A stretch of DNA of 64,000 nt from Sinomonas notoginsengisoli. GTDB taxonomy: Bacteria; Actinomycetota; Actinomycetes; Actinomycetales; Micrococcaceae. Below, in pieces: positions 26,408 to 36,229 of the stretch. The stretch lies in contig NZ_JAIZDP010000005.1 in assembly GCF_021554725.1 (NCBI RefSeq), positions 168,506 through 232,505 on the forward strand, written 5' to 3'. The position numbers and the translations under genes were made by a program. Under the pieces are notes generated by a model that saw only the letters and a program-made list of their open reading frames with translations, was not told the origin of the DNA and did no database searches. Each line of letters begins with the position of its first letter. Within the stretch, counting starts at the first letter, position 1.

Positions 26408-27375
26408 TGGACATCGACATGAGCGCGCTGCGCCTGCTGGAGCGGGAGCGTGACATCCCCGTCGAGAAGCTCATCCCCACCATCGAGCAGGCACTTCTGC
26501 TCGCCTACCACAAGTCGCCGGGAGCCATCGAGCGCGCTCGGGCCGAGGTTGACCGCAAGAGCGGCCACGTGACCATCTGGGCCACCGAGGAGGACGAGGA
26601 GGGCAACGCGGTCGGCGAGTTCGACGACACGCCCGCGGGCTTCGGCCGCATCGCCGCGACCACCGCCCGACAGGTCATCCTCCAGCGGCTGCGCGACGTC
26701 GAGGACGACAACGTCCTGGGCGAGTTCAAGGGCCGTGAGGGCGAGCTCGTCGCGGGCCTCATCCAGCAGGGCCACAACCCGACCATGGTGCAGGTGAACC
26801 TCGGAGCGGTCGAGGCCGTCCTGCCCCCGCCAGAGCAGGTCCCCGGCGAGAAGTACGCGCACGGATCACGGATCAGGGCCTACGTGGTGGACGTCCACCG
26901 CGGGCTCAAGGGCCCCTCCATCACGCTCTCGCGCTCACACCCCGGGCTCGTGAAGAAGCTCTTCGAGCTCGAGGTCCCCGAGATCGCCGACCGCAGCGTC
27001 GAGATTGTGGCGATTGCACGCGAGGCCGGCCACCGCACAAAGATCGCGGTCCGGGCGCTCGTGCCGGGCATCAACGCCAAGGGTGCATGCATCGGTGAGA
27101 TGGGCTCGCGCGTGCGCGCGGTCATGACGGAGCTGAACGACGAGAAGATCGACATTGTGGACTACAGCGACACCTCCACGGCATTCATCGCGAACGCCCT
27201 GTCGCCGGCGAAGGTCACCTCGGTGACTATTGTCGATGAGGCCACCCGTTCGGCCCGCGTCCTCGTGCCCGACTACCAGCTCTCTCTCGCCATCGGCAAG
27301 GAGGGCCAGAACGCCCGGCTTGCAGCAAAGCTCACGGGCTGGCGGATCGATATCGGGTCCGACGCGCAGTCCTGA
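26407..27375 (+). CDS. nusA: Transcription termination/antitermination protein NusA
   Basis: 322 residues, GTG start on the rimP stop (TAGTG). N-terminal domain with [27 protein letters not shown]1 domain ([41 protein letters not shown]), KH1 ([34 protein letters not shown]) and KH2 ([23 protein letters not shown]). It lacks the C-terminal acidic repeats of E. coli NusA, as is normal in actinobacteria. Confidence 0.96.
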   Translation: MDIDMSALRLLERERDIPVEKLIPTIEQALLLAYHKSPGAIERARAEVDRKSGHVTIWATEEDEEGNAVGEFDDTPAGFGRIAATTARQVILQRLRDVEDDNVLGEFKGREGELVAGLIQQGHNPTMVQVNLGAVEAVLPPPEQVPGEKYAHGSRIRAYVVDVHRGLKGPSITLSRSHPGLVKKLFELEVPEIADRSVEIVAIAREAGHRTKIAVRALVPGINAKGACIGEMGSRVRAVMTELNDEKIDIVDYSDTSTAFIANALSPAKVTSVTIVDEATRSARVLVPDYQLSLAIGKEGQNARLAAKLTGWRIDIGSDAQS

Positions 27376-27516
27376 GCTCCGCGAGCCCCCGTTCCGGGTT
27401 CCCTGCAGCAAGGGTCTAGAATGGATAAGTCTGGGCGTGTGCCCGGCGGCAGGGCCCGAAAGTGGATGCGGTGAGGTACCGTCCCCACGGAGGGCCCATG
27501 ATGTGAGAGAGCAGGG

Positions 27517-27837
27517 ATGGCGCAGACACATGGTCAGCCTCTGCGAACATGCATCGGATGCCGCTTGGTCGCAGCCCGGTCAGAACTGCTCCGGCTGGTG
27601 AAGGACCCCACGGACGCCTCGTGCGTCATGGTGGATCCCCGCCGCCGGCTGCCCGGTCGCGGGGCGTGGCTGCATCCCGACCAGGCATGCCTGAGGCAAG
27701 CCGTCAAGCGGCGTGCGTTCCACCGTGCCTTGCGTGGTCCGGTGGATGCGAGCCGCGTCGACGACTACTTCAGCACCTCCGTTCCGGCCACCTTCGGAGC
27801 GGGAACCGTCCAAGTTGAAAGCGGGTTAGAAATCTGA
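27517..27837 (+). CDS. ylxR: YlxR family RNA-binding protein (DUF448)
   Basis: 106 residues with the DUF448 signature LRTCIGCRLVAARSELLRLV and GRGAWLHPDQACLRQAVKRRAFHRALRG. YlxR proteins lie between nusA and infB in most Gram-positives and are thought to bind RNA. A TAGAAT hexamer at 27416-27421 may give an internal promoter in the 141-base gap after nusA. Confidence 0.9.
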   Translation: MAQTHGQPLRTCIGCRLVAARSELLRLVKDPTDASCVMVDPRRRLPGRGAWLHPDQACLRQAVKRRAFHRALRGPVDASRVDDYFSTSVPATFGAGTVQVESGLEI

Positions 27838-27993
27838 TGGACACCCGATGAGTCCCCGACCGATGAGTGCGTAGCAATGAACTTCTCGTTGCGCACCGCC
27901 GAGGGCTCCGTGAAGCGCACCCGCGCTGAGGGAGCCTGCAGCAAGCAGTAGACGGTCCGTGCCTGGCTCGGTGCGGACCGAGACAGGAGAAAT

Positions 27994-30870
27994 GTGGCCA
28001 AGGTCCGCGTACACGAGCTCGCCAAGGAGCTCGGTATCACCTCCAAGGACGCCGTTGCCAAGCTCGCAGAGCTCGGTGAATTCGTGCGTTCTGCGTCCTC
28101 GACGATCGAGGCGCCCGTCGTGAAGAAGCTTCGCGACGCCTACCCGGCCGGAAGCGCCAAGGCGACCGACAAGGCTGCCCGCCCGGCTCCCCGGCCCTCT
28201 GCAGGGGCACCCACTCCGGGCCCCGCACGTCCCGCGACCGCCCCGGCGCCCGCACCCGCTCCGAAGGCTGAGACGCCCTCGCCGGCGCGGCCTGCACCCC
28301 AGCGCCCTGCCGCGGAGGCCGCCCCGCGTCCCGCGGCCGAGCAGACGCGTCCCGCTCCCCACGCAGGCTCCGAGACATCCCGTCCGGCCGCCCGCCCGGC
28401 CGGCGGCGCGCCGTCGGCCCGCCCCTCCACCGGTGCGCGTGCGGGCGTAACCCCGGGCCCGCGTCCCAGCGGCCCCCGTCCCGGGAACAATCCGTTCTCG
28501 TCCTCACAGGGCATGCAGCGTCCTGCCCGCGACGGCGACCGCGCACCTCGTCCGGGCAACAACCCGTTCGCGCCGTCCCAGGGCATGCCGCGTCCCGGCG
28601 GCGGACGGGACGGCGAGCGTCCCGGCGGCCCGCGTCCGGCCGCTCCGCGCCCCGGGGGCACCGCGGGCATCCCGCGTCCGGGCGCCCCGCGTCCCGGCGG
28701 CCCTCGTCCGGGCGCTCCGCGTCCCGGTGCGCCTCGTCCGGGCGCCCCGCGCCCCGGTGGCTCGGGCGGTTCGCGCCCAAACCCCGGCATGATGCCTGCT
28801 CGTACTGACCGGCCACAGCCGGGTGCCCGTCCTGCGGGTACCGGCGGACGAGGTCCGGGACGTCCCGGCGGCGCCCCCGGTGGCGGCGCACCCTCTGGCG
28901 GCGGCTTCGGCAAGGGCGGCCGCGGTCGCGGCGGCACGCAGGGCGCCTTTGGCAAGGGTGGCGCGGGTCGGGGCAAGCAGCGCAAGTCGAAGCGCGCCAA
29001 GCGCCAGGAACTCGAGCAGATGAGCGCACCGTCGCTCGGCGGTGTCTCGGTGCCGCGTGGCGACGGCAGCACTATCGTCCGCCTCCGCCGCGGCGCGTCC
29101 ATCACGGACTTCGCCGAGAAGATCGATGCGAACCCCGCCTCGCTCGTGACCGTCCTGTTCCACCTCGGTGAGATGGCGACGGCCACGCAGTCGCTCGACG
29201 AGGAAACGTTCTCGGTGCTCGGCGCTGAGCTCGGCTACAAGATCCAGGTCGTCTCGCCGGAGGACGAGGAGCGCGAGCTGCTCGAGTCCTTCGACATCGA
29301 CCTTGACGCCGAGCTCGATGCGGAGACGGACGAGGACCTCGAGAAGCGGCCCGCCGTCGTGACCGTCATGGGCCACGTCGACCACGGCAAGACCCGGCTG
29401 CTCGACGCCATCCGCAACACGAATGTGGTGGAGGGCGAGCACGGCGGCATCACGCAGCACATCGGTGCTTACCAGATCGGGTTCGACCATGACGGCCGCG
29501 AGCGCAGGCTGACCTTCATCGACACCCCGGGCCACGAGGCGTTCACCGCCATGCGTGCCCGTGGTGCGCAGGTGACGGACATCGCCGTGCTCGTCGTGGC
29601 CGCGGATGACGGCGTCATGCCCCAGACGGTGGAGGCGCTCAACCATGCCCAGGCGGCGGGAGTGCCGATCGTGGTCGCGGTGAACAAGATCGACAAGGAG
29701 GGCGCGAACCCGGAGAAGATCCGCGGCCAGCTCACCGAGTACGGACTTGTTCCCGAGGAGTACGGCGGCGACACGATGTTCGTGGACGTCTCCGCACGCC
29801 AGAACCTGCACATCGATGACCTGCTCTCGGCGATCCTGCTCACGGCTGACGCCGCGCTCGACCTCCGCGCGAACCCCAACAAGGATGCGCGTGGCGTTGC
29901 GATCGAGGCCAACCTCGACAAGGGCCGTGGTGCCGTCGCGACTGTGCTCGTGCAATCCGGAACGCTCCACGTCGGCGACAACATGGTGGCGGGCAGGGCC
30001 CACGGCCGCGTCCGTGCGATGTTCGACGAGGATGGCGAGGCCGTCGAGGCTGCAACCCCGTCACGTCCAGTCCAGGTCCTCGGCCTGTCGTCGGTGCCGC
30101 GGGCAGGCGACACGTTCCTCGTGACCGAGGACGAGCGCACCGCGCGCCAGATCGCTGGGAAGCGTGAGGCCGCCGATCGCAACGCCCAGCTGGCCAAGCG
30201 CCGCAAGCGCATCAGCCTCGAGGACTTCGACCAGGCTGTGGCTGAGGGCAAGATCGACACCCTCAACCTCATTCTCAAGGGCGACGTGTCCGGTGCGGTC
30301 GAGGCGCTCGAGGACTCGCTGCTCAAGATCGATGTCGGTGAGGACGTCCAGCTCCGCGTCATCCACCGCGGCGTCGGCGCGATCACCCAGAACGACGTCA
30401 ACCTCGCGACGGTCGACAACGCGATCATCATCGGCTTCAACGTCAAGCCGGCCGAGCGCGTGGCCGAACTCGCGGACCGCGAAGGCGTGGACATGCGCTT
30501 CTACTCGGTCATCTACGCGGCGATCGACGACATCGAGCTCGCGCTCAAGGGCATGCTCAAGCCCGAGTACGAGGAGGTCCAGCTCGGCACCGCCGAGGTC
30601 CGGGAGATCTTCAGGTCCTCGAAGTTCGGCAACATCGCCGGCTCGATCGTCCGCAGCGGTCTCATCCGCCGCAACGCGAAGGCCCGTGTGCTGCGCAACG
30701 GCGTGGTGGTGGGGGACAAGCTCACCATCGAGTCGCTCAAGCGGTTCAAGGACGATGCGACCGAGGTTCGCGAGGGCTTCGAGTGCGGTATCGGGCTCGG
30801 GTCGTTCAACGACGTCCAGCTCGAGGACGTCATCGAAACGTTCGAGATGCGCGAGAAGCCCCGCGTCTGA
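27994..30870 (+). CDS. infB: Translation initiation factor IF-2
   Basis: 958 residues. The N-terminus has the IF-2 N domain ([29 protein letters not shown]), then a long Pro/Ala/Arg/Gly-rich linker, then the second N domain. The GTPase G1 motif GHVDHGKT is at 460-467, followed by DTPGHEAF and [10 protein letters not shown]-terminal beta-barrels and the [13 protein letters not shown] region complete it. It brings fMet-tRNA to the 30S. GTG start in AGGAGAAATGTG with no competing upstream start. A terminator-like hairpin follows before rbfA. Confidence 0.97.
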   Translation: MAKVRVHELAKELGITSKDAVAKLAELGEFVRSASSTIEAPVVKKLRDAYPAGSAKATDKAARPAPRPSAGAPTPGPARPATAPAPAPAPKAETPSPARPAPQRPAAEAAPRPAAEQTRPAPHAGSETSRPAARPAGGAPSARPSTGARAGVTPGPRPSGPRPGNNPFSSSQGMQRPARDGDRAPRPGNNPFAPSQGMPRPGGGRDGERPGGPRPAAPRPGGTAGIPRPGAPRPGGPRPGAPRPGAPRPGAPRPGGSGGSRPNPGMMPARTDRPQPGARPAGTGGRGPGRPGGAPGGGAPSGGGFGKGGRGRGGTQGAFGKGGAGRGKQRKSKRAKRQELEQMSAPSLGGVSVPRGDGSTIVRLRRGASITDFAEKIDANPASLVTVLFHLGEMATATQSLDEETFSVLGAELGYKIQVVSPEDEERELLESFDIDLDAELDAETDEDLEKRPAVVTVMGHVDHGKTRLLDAIRNTNVVEGEHGGITQHIGAYQIGFDHDGRERRLTFIDTPGHEAFTAMRARGAQVTDIAVLVVAADDGVMPQTVEALNHAQAAGVPIVVAVNKIDKEGANPEKIRGQLTEYGLVPEEYGGDTMFVDVSARQNLHIDDLLSAILLTADAALDLRANPNKDARGVAIEANLDKGRGAVATVLVQSGTLHVGDNMVAGRAHGRVRAMFDEDGEAVEAATPSRPVQVLGLSSVPRAGDTFLVTEDERTARQIAGKREAADRNAQLAKRRKRISLEDFDQAVAEGKIDTLNLILKGDVSGAVEALEDSLLKIDVGEDVQLRVIHRGVGAITQNDVNLATVDNAIIIGFNVKPAERVAELADREGVDMRFYSVIYAAIDDIELALKGMLKPEYEEVQLGTAEVREIFRSSKFGNIAGSIVRSGLIRRNAKARVLRNGVVVGDKLTIESLKRFKDDATEVREGFECGIGLGSFNDVQLEDVIETFEMREKPRV
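28674..28762 (+). repeat. [10 protein letters not shown]-coding repeat tract in infB
   Basis: Units of 15 bases coding for Pro-Arg-Pro-Gly-Ala/Gly recur about six times in the linker of IF-2 (residues about 228-257). The linker is low complexity and probably disordered. Copy number may vary between strains. Confidence 0.75.
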
Positions 30871-30883
30871 GCGTGCGAGTGGA

Positions 30884-30912
30884 GGGGGTCCCGGCTTTGG
30901 CGGGACCCCCTT
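30884..30912 (+). terminator. Hairpin terminator after infB
   Basis: GGGGGTCCCG (30884-30893) pairs exactly with CGGGACCCCC (30901-30910) around a 7-base loop. Only a short TT follows, so termination may be partial and let rbfA be read through. Confidence 0.65.
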
Positions 30913-30978
30913 CCTGCCCGCCTGATGTGATGCCGCTCGCGTGACCGAGCGGCCTTGAGACCCAAGAAGGAGACACCT

Positions 30979-31479
30979 ATGGCCGATCCCGCCCGCGCCG
31001 CGCGCCTCGCGCAGCGCATCAAGGTGGTCGTGGCCGAGTCGCTGCGCAAGGCCGTCAAGGACGAGCGCGCCGAGGCCATTACGATCACCGACGCACGAGT
31101 GACCAACGACCTCCAGCACGCGACCGTGTACTACACGGTGCTCGGCGGTGAGGATGCTGCCGAGGGCGCCCGGGAGATCCTCGAGACCAAGAAGAGCGTG
31201 CTGCGCCGCGAGATGGGGCGCAACCTGACGATTCGCCTCACTCCCACGCTCGAGTTCGTCGCCGACGAGATCCCGGTCAACGCTTCCCACCTCGAGGACC
31301 TGCTCCGCGAGGCGAAGGCGCGCGACGCCGAGGTGGCCAGACTCGCCGAGGGGGCAACCCCCGCCGGCGATCCGGACCCGTACCGCAAGGCGGAGGACGA
31401 CGCTCCCCCCGGCGACGGCGATGAGGACGAGTACGACGGCGAGGACGAGTCCGACGGCGTCGAGCCGCGCGACGACTGA
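30979..31479 (+). CDS. rbfA: Ribosome-binding factor A
   Basis: 166 residues from ATG 30979 with AAGAAGGAGA upstream; the eight extra codons from 30955 contain the ribosome site. RbfA KH-like core: RLAQRIKVVVAESLRKAVKDERAEAITITDARVTNDLQHATVYYTV and RLTPTLEFVADEIPVNASHLEDLLREA. It helps 30S maturation. The last 30 residues are an acidic tail (Asp/Glu-rich) longer than in E. coli. Strong terminator follows, ending the operon from rimP. Confidence 0.95.
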   Translation: MADPARAARLAQRIKVVVAESLRKAVKDERAEAITITDARVTNDLQHATVYYTVLGGEDAAEGAREILETKKSVLRREMGRNLTIRLTPTLEFVADEIPVNASHLEDLLREAKARDAEVARLAEGATPAGDPDPYRKAEDDAPPGDGDEDEYDGEDESDGVEPRDD

Positions 31480-31490
31480 CACGCTCACCA

Positions 31491-31546
31491 CGAGGAAGGG
31501 CGGTGCTGCATCCCATCGGATGAGGCACCGCCCTTCCTCGCTTTTT
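31491..31546 (+). terminator. Strong intrinsic terminator after rbfA
   Basis: CGAGGAAGGGCGGTGC (31491-31506) and its exact complement at 31525-31540 form a 16-bp stem, followed by CTTTTT. This marks the end of the rimP-rbfA transcription unit. Confidence 0.92.
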
Positions 31547-31623
31547 CGATGCTCGCCAGTTCGAGCGAGACGAGCGTGCCGTCCGCTGGCACGTACCCTG
31601 TGGGCCACCCCTAGGATGGGCCC

Positions 31624-32130
31624 ATGCCCGAGAGCTCCCAGCCCACGCTGCCGGCCGTCGTCGAGCGCCACCTCGCGCGCGCCGTCGAACTCGCGGTAGC
31701 GAACGTTGCGGAAGGCGGCGGCCCGTTCGGCGCCGTCGTCGGGCTACCGGACGGGCGGACGTTCGAGGGCCAGAATCGGGTCACGCGCGACAACGATCCG
31801 ACGGCGCACGCCGAGGTCGTCGCCATCCGGGCGGCTGCGGCCGCGGCTGGCTTCGACCTCACCGGCGCGGCGCTGTACGCGAGCTGCGAGCCCTGCCCGC
31901 TGTGCGTCTCCGCTGCCCTGTGGGCGCGGATCGGTTCGGTTCACTACGCGGCGGACCGGCAGGACGCGGCGGCGGCGGGCTTCGACGACGCCGCGTTCTA
32001 CGAGTACTTCAGCACGGGCGCTGCGGACGCCGGCGCGAGCTCGCTGCTTCCGATCACGCGGACCGTCGTGCCCACGCAGGGGCGCCCCTTCACGGCCTGG
32101 ACCGAGTTCGCCGGCCGAGCCGAGTACTGA
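31624..32130 (+). CDS. Nucleoside/guanine deaminase (cytidine deaminase-like fold)
   Basis: 168 residues. Zinc-site signatures HAEVVAIR (His and catalytic Glu) and CEPCPLC (two Cys) are intact. The C-terminus with FDDAAFYEYFS is like the guanine deaminases of Bacillus type (GuaD), where the tail closes over the active site. I infer guanine or a related base as substrate. TAGGAT at 31612-31617 ends six bases before the ATG, so the mRNA is likely leaderless. Confidence 0.85.
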   Translation: MPESSQPTLPAVVERHLARAVELAVANVAEGGGPFGAVVGLPDGRTFEGQNRVTRDNDPTAHAEVVAIRAAAAAAGFDLTGAALYASCEPCPLCVSAALWARIGSVHYAADRQDAAAAGFDDAAFYEYFSTGAADAGASSLLPITRTVVPTQGRPFTAWTEFAGRAEY

Positions 32131-32154
32131 TCCCGGCTCCATATACTGGGAGGC

Positions 32155-33042
32155 GTGCTTTCTGGACTGGTGATCGTGGACAAGCCACGCGGGTGGACGA
32201 GCCACGACGTCGTGGGGAGGGTCCGCCGGCTTGCGGGCACCCGCAAGGTGGGACACGCCGGCACTCTCGATCCGATGGCCACGGGAGTCCTCGTGGTCGG
32301 CGTCAACAAGGCCACGCGCCTCCTGTCCCACATCGTCGGCACCGAGAAGACCTACACCGCGACCATCCGCTTGGGCCAGCGCACGGTCACGGATGACGCC
32401 GAGGGCGAGGTGCTGGAGGAGCGCATCGCCGCGGCGGTCACTGAGCAGCAGATCCGCGATGCGGCGGCCCGCCTCACGGGTGAGATCCTCCAGATCCCGA
32501 GCAGCGTCAGCGCGATCAAGGTTGCCGGCGAGCGTTCGTACGCGAGGGTGCGGGCCGGTGAGGAGGTTTCGCTCGCGGCGAGGCCCGTGACGATCCACGC
32601 GTTCCTCATCCACGCCATTCGGCGCGAACGCGGCGGGAAACTCCAGGACGTTGACGTCACCGTCCGCTGCTCGTCGGGCACCTACGTGCGCGCTCTGGCC
32701 CGCGACCTCGGCGCTGATCTGGGCGTCGGAGGCCATCTCACGGCGCTGCGCCGCATTCAGGTGGGTCCGTACGGAATCGAGCAGGCCCACACCCTCGAGC
32801 AGCTCGCCGAGCATTTCGAGCTCCTGCCCCTCTCTGACGCGGCACGGTCCCTTCTGCCCGTGCGGGAGCTGAGCGGCGACGAGACGGTCGAGCTCTCGTT
32901 CGGGCGCAGGATCCCTGCGACCGGCTCTGACTCGCTCACGGCCGCGTTCGCGCCGGACGGCGCGCTCGTGGCCCTGGTGAAGGACGTCGCCGGCCAGGCC
33001 AAGCCCGAGCTTGTCTTTGCCGCACACGGGGAGGACGCCTGA
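32155..33042 (+). CDS. truB: tRNA pseudouridine-55 synthase
   Basis: 295 residues from GTG 32155. Signatures SGLVIVDKPRGWTSHDVV, VGHAGTLDPMATGVL with catalytic Asp, and CSSGTYVRALARDLG. It makes pseudouridine 55 in the T loop of tRNAs. TATACT at 32142-32147 lies seven bases before the GTG, which suggests a leaderless transcript. Followed two bases later by a small membrane gene. Confidence 0.95.
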   Translation: MLSGLVIVDKPRGWTSHDVVGRVRRLAGTRKVGHAGTLDPMATGVLVVGVNKATRLLSHIVGTEKTYTATIRLGQRTVTDDAEGEVLEERIAAAVTEQQIRDAAARLTGEILQIPSSVSAIKVAGERSYARVRAGEEVSLAARPVTIHAFLIHAIRRERGGKLQDVDVTVRCSSGTYVRALARDLGADLGVGGHLTALRRIQVGPYGIEQAHTLEQLAEHFELLPLSDAARSLLPVRELSGDETVELSFGRRIPATGSDSLTAAFAPDGALVALVKDVAGQAKPELVFAAHGEDA

Positions 33043-33044
33043 GC

Positions 33045-33413
33045 GTGGACCCGTACTTCCTCGTCGGGACGGCCGTGTGCGCGCTCTCGCTCGTCGTGTG
33101 CCTCGCCGCGGTCATCACCAAGACCTACCCCGGTGATGCCGCGATCATTTCCGTCGCGGTCGTCGAGCTGTTCCTGATCGTGTATGGCGTCGCTGCCGGC
33201 ATCCGGCAGGGCGGGGGAGAGGTGCTCCGCGGGGAGACATGGGAGTTCTGGGGGTACCTCGCCACGGCGCTCATCATTCCCGTCGCCGCGTTCTGGTGGG
33301 CCATCGCGGACAGGACCCGCTGGAGCAACGCCGTGCTCGCCGCTGTCCCCCTGACCATCTTCGTGATGCTGTTCCGCATGGAACAGATCTGGAATGGAGC
33401 CCCCTTCGTATGA
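33045..33413 (+). CDS. Small four-helix membrane protein, unknown function
   Basis: 122 residues, GTG start two bases after truB. Four hydrophobic segments (LVGTAVCALSLVVCLAAV, AIISVAVVELFLIVYGVAAG, YLATALIIPVAAFWWAIA, NAVLAAVPLTIFVMLF). I do not recognise the family. Its stop overlaps the next small membrane gene (ATGA), so the two are probably cotranslated partners of unknown role between truB and ribF. Confidence 0.78.
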   Translation: MDPYFLVGTAVCALSLVVCLAAVITKTYPGDAAIISVAVVELFLIVYGVAAGIRQGGGEVLRGETWEFWGYLATALIIPVAAFWWAIADRTRWSNAVLAAVPLTIFVMLFRMEQIWNGAPFV

Positions 33414-33844
33414 GTCCCGACAAGTTGACCCCAGAGCACTCGCCGCGGACGCGAAACGTCGGTCTTGGCCGGATCCTCGTGGCCGTCTACGGCGTGTTCG
33501 CGCTCTCCGCGACGGCCCGTGCCGGCTACCAGATCGCCACCAAGTTCTCCGAGGCGCCCCTGGCGTATCTGCTGAGCGCGGTAGCAGCCGTCGTCTACAT
33601 CGTCGCGACGGTCGCGATGGCCCGCCGGGGAGTGACGAGCTGGTACGTGACGCTCGGCGCGATCCTCGTCGAGCTCGTCGGCATCCTCGCGGTCGGCGCG
33701 GCCAGCGTGTTCGACTCGGCAGCCTTCCCCCACGACACGGTGTGGAGCGGGTTCGGGCGCGGGTACGGGTACGTGCCGCTCATCCTGCCGTTCCTCGGGC
33801 TCGCATGGCTCTTCTACAACAGGCCGCGCAGCACGCGGGCCTGA
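33410..33844 (+). CDS. Small membrane protein, unknown function
   Basis: 144 residues with four hydrophobic segments (LVAVYGVFALSATARAGY, LSAVAAVVYIVATVAMA, YVTLGAILVELVGILAVGAA, LILPFLGLAWLFYN). Overlaps the preceding gene by four bases. Ends 63 bases before ribF. No recognised motif. Confidence 0.82.
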   Translation: MSPDKLTPEHSPRTRNVGLGRILVAVYGVFALSATARAGYQIATKFSEAPLAYLLSAVAAVVYIVATVAMARRGVTSWYVTLGAILVELVGILAVGAASVFDSAAFPHDTVWSGFGRGYGYVPLILPFLGLAWLFYNRPRSTRA

Positions 33845-33907
33845 GCGGACGTGCCCGGCCAAGCCGGTAGTCTTATCAGGCACACACAGGGCAACGAGGC
33901 GAGGACG

Positions 33908-34957
33908 ATGGTCTTGATCTGGCACGGAGTGGACGAGATTCCCACGGATTTCGGGCCAACGGCCGTCACCATCGGCAACTTCGACGGCGTGCACCGCGGC
34001 CACCAGCAGGTCCTGGCCACGCTGAAGGCAACCGCACGGCACAGTGGCAGCCGCTCCGTCGCGGTCACCTTTGACCCCCACCCCGCAAAGGTCCATCGTC
34101 CCGATACCGCCCCGGACCTCATCATGGGCATCGAGGACCGCTTGGCCGCCATCGCTGCCCACGGCGTCGACGCGATCCTCGTCCTCCACTACACCCTCGA
34201 GTTCGCCCAGCAGAGCGCCGAGGAGTTTGTGCGCGGGATCTTCGTGGACGCGCTGCACGCCTCGCATGTGGTGGTGGGACACGATGTCCGCTTCGGGCGC
34301 GGCAACTCCGGTGATCTCGCCACGATGGCGGAGCTCGGCGCTCGGTTCGGCTTCGAGGTCGTCGTCGTCGAGGAGTTCACGGAGCAGGCGCCGGCTGCAG
34401 AGGCCCGCGCCGGGGGGCCGCTCGCCGACGGCGCCGCGCACCCCTTGCATGACGCGGACGACGACGCCGAGCGGCGCCGCTGCTCGTCCACCTGGGTGCG
34501 GGAGGCTCTCGACGCGGGTGACGTCCGGACGGCGGCCGAGATCCTCGGCCGGACGCACATGATGCACGGCGAGGTGGTCCACGGCGCCGCGCGCGGCCGT
34601 GCCTTGGGTTTCCCGACCGCCAATCTGGCCCACGACGCGGTGGGGCACATCCCTGCCGACGGGATTTATGCGGGCTGGCTCGTCGACCAGTCTGGGACGC
34701 GGTGGCCAGCCGCGATCTCCGTGGGCTCGAACCCGACGTTCGCCGGGGTGGCGCGGCAGGTTGAGGCGCATGTGATTGACCGTCCGGAGGAGGGCCCTGA
34801 GGACTTCGACCTGTACGGACAGAAGGTCGTCATCGAGTTCGTGGACCGCCTCCGCGGCATGGTGGCCTACCGTGGCCCTGAGGCCCTCGTCGAGCAGATG
34901 AAGCTCGACGTCGATCAGGCCCGCCGAGTTCTGGCCGGGGTCGGGTCGGGGGCTTAA
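33908..34957 (+). CDS. ribF: Bifunctional riboflavin kinase / FAD synthetase
   Basis: 349 residues from ATG 33908; the open frame begins earlier at 33851 but ATG 33908 matches the family start. FAD synthetase nucleotidyltransferase TIGNFDGVHRGHQQVL and HPLHDADDDAERRRCSSTWVR, then riboflavin kinase GRTHMMHGEVVHGAARGRALGFPTANL. It makes FMN and FAD. A slightly unusual acidic loop (HDADDDAER) lies before the SSTWVR motif. Confidence 0.95.
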   Translation: MVLIWHGVDEIPTDFGPTAVTIGNFDGVHRGHQQVLATLKATARHSGSRSVAVTFDPHPAKVHRPDTAPDLIMGIEDRLAAIAAHGVDAILVLHYTLEFAQQSAEEFVRGIFVDALHASHVVVGHDVRFGRGNSGDLATMAELGARFGFEVVVVEEFTEQAPAAEARAGGPLADGAAHPLHDADDDAERRRCSSTWVREALDAGDVRTAAEILGRTHMMHGEVVHGAARGRALGFPTANLAHDAVGHIPADGIYAGWLVDQSGTRWPAAISVGSNPTFAGVARQVEAHVIDRPEEGPEDFDLYGQKVVIEFVDRLRGMVAYRGPEALVEQMKLDVDQARRVLAGVGSGA

Positions 34958-34967
34958 AATTCGCGGC

Positions 34968-35582
34968 ATGAGTGACTACTCAGCCTCTAGCAGTCCCGCA
35001 AGCCGGACTTGGTTCCGGTGGGCGGCCTTCGCCATGATGGTGGGCGGCGCCGCCATGTTCGTCCTCCAGGCCGGGGTGCTCTTCGCCTCGAGCCAGTCAG
35101 GCTATTTCGGCGTCGTGGCCCCCGCGATCGGCGTCGCCCAGATCCTCATCGCCTTCGGCTGCGTCGGCCTCTGGTCAGACCATGCGTTCGGCGGCGGCAT
35201 CCTTGCGCGGACCGGCCTCGCCCTCGCGATCCTCGGACTCGTATTCCTCGCCATCGGCAATCTCCTGACGCCATTCGGCGACCTTGCCGTGTTCTACATG
35301 GTGGCCACCGTCGCGCTCCCCGTGGGCTTCCTCCTCGCTGGTGTCGCGGCGCTGCGCGGACACGCCTGGCACGGTTGGGAGCGCTACGTCCCGCTCGGGG
35401 TCGGCCTGCTGCCGTTCGTCCTGCTGTTCGCCTACCTTGGCGGGAGCCGGCTCGGCGAGTTCGCGGTGGGCGTCTGGGGGCTTGCGTTCGTGGTGCTCGG
35501 ATGGGCGGAGCTGCGGGAGCCCCCGCTCGAACCGCTCCCGCTGAGGGCCCGCGTTTCGACACGCAGGCGCCGGAACCGATAG
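34968..35582 (+). CDS. Polytopic membrane protein, unknown function
   Basis: 204 residues, about six hydrophobic segments ([100 protein letters not shown]). No motif I know. TAAAAT at 34955-34960 ends seven bases before the ATG, so it probably has its own leaderless transcript. Confidence 0.82.
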   Translation: MSDYSASSSPASRTWFRWAAFAMMVGGAAMFVLQAGVLFASSQSGYFGVVAPAIGVAQILIAFGCVGLWSDHAFGGGILARTGLALAILGLVFLAIGNLLTPFGDLAVFYMVATVALPVGFLLAGVAALRGHAWHGWERYVPLGVGLLPFVLLFAYLGGSRLGEFAVGVWGLAFVVLGWAELREPPLEPLPLRARVSTRRRRNR

Positions 35583-35727
35583 AATCCTCTGTGGCCCTCG
35601 CTGCAGTCCGTGGCGGCCTGGGCCGCACCGGCTGCCTCGACACGTGTTCCGACCGTGCTGGAAGGGGCCGGTGTTCCCCGGGGACGCAGTGTCCAGCGGG
35701 CCGCACGGCACGAAACGAGGAGCTCCA

Positions 35728-35997
35728 ATGGCTTTGGATCCCGCTGTCAAGCAGGAAATCATCAAGGAATACGCGACGAAGGAAGGCGACACCGGGTCCC
35801 CCGAGGTCCAGATCGCCGTTCTCACCAAGCGCATCAAGGACTTGACTGAGCACATGAAGCAGCACAAGCACGACTTCCACACCCAGCGCGGCCTGCTCGC
35901 GCTCGTGGGTCGCCGCAAGCGCATGCTCGCCTACCTGCGCGACACCGACATCGCGCGCTACCGTTCGCTCATCGAGCGTCTCGGCCTGCGCCGGTAG
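35728..35997 (+). CDS. rpsO: 30S ribosomal protein S15
   Basis: 89 residues with the family stretch [54 protein letters not shown] 35728 is preceded by GAGGAG. The 145-base gap upstream holds a TAGAAT hexamer (35580-35585) and a GC-rich leader that could fold; S15 represses its own mRNA in several bacteria, but I cannot define the site here. Followed by pnp as in many genomes. Confidence 0.97.
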   Translation: MALDPAVKQEIIKEYATKEGDTGSPEVQIAVLTKRIKDLTEHMKQHKHDFHTQRGLLALVGRRKRMLAYLRDTDIARYRSLIERLGLRR

Positions 35998-36005
35998 TCT
36001 TGGAG

Positions 36006-36045
36006 GCGGCCCGTTGCCTTCCCTCTGGGGGCGCGGGCCGCTTCT
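36006..36045 (+). terminator. Hairpin after rpsO
   Basis: GCGGCCCG (36006-36013) pairs with CGGGCCGC (36034-36041) followed by TTCTC. Without a real T run, it is more likely an attenuator or processing hairpin between rpsO and pnp. Confidence 0.5.
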
Positions 36046-36137
36046 CACAACGGGCCCTGCCCTGAACGGGGCCCCACAACTGAACTCATCCCCAGGAGGC
36101 TCTTGCGGCCTGCGGTCCTCGGTAGTGGCCTTTGAGG

Positions 36138-36160
36138 GCGTCCCCGCACCATGGGGACGC
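36138..36160 (+). promoter_or_regulatory. pnp leader hairpin
   Basis: GCGTCCCC (36138-36145) pairs with GGGGACGC (36153-36160) around a 7-base loop, 70 bases before the pnp start. In E. coli a leader hairpin cut by RNase III lets PNPase control its own mRNA; a similar role here is inferred. Confidence 0.4.
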
Positions 36161-36229
36161 GCCAAGGGCCTCGATCGAAGACCGGGTTCCGAGAAGCCTC
36201 CGCAGACATGGAAATGGAGGTGCTCTCCC

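Noticed and set aside
28674..28762. Regular short repeats looking CRISPR-like
   Set aside because: Units are contiguous, codon-phased and code for the Pro-Arg-Pro-Gly linker of IF-2; no spacers.
35583..35727. S15 autoregulatory leader structure
   Set aside because: Region is GC rich and can fold in many ways; no conserved S15-binding motif could be recognised by eye.
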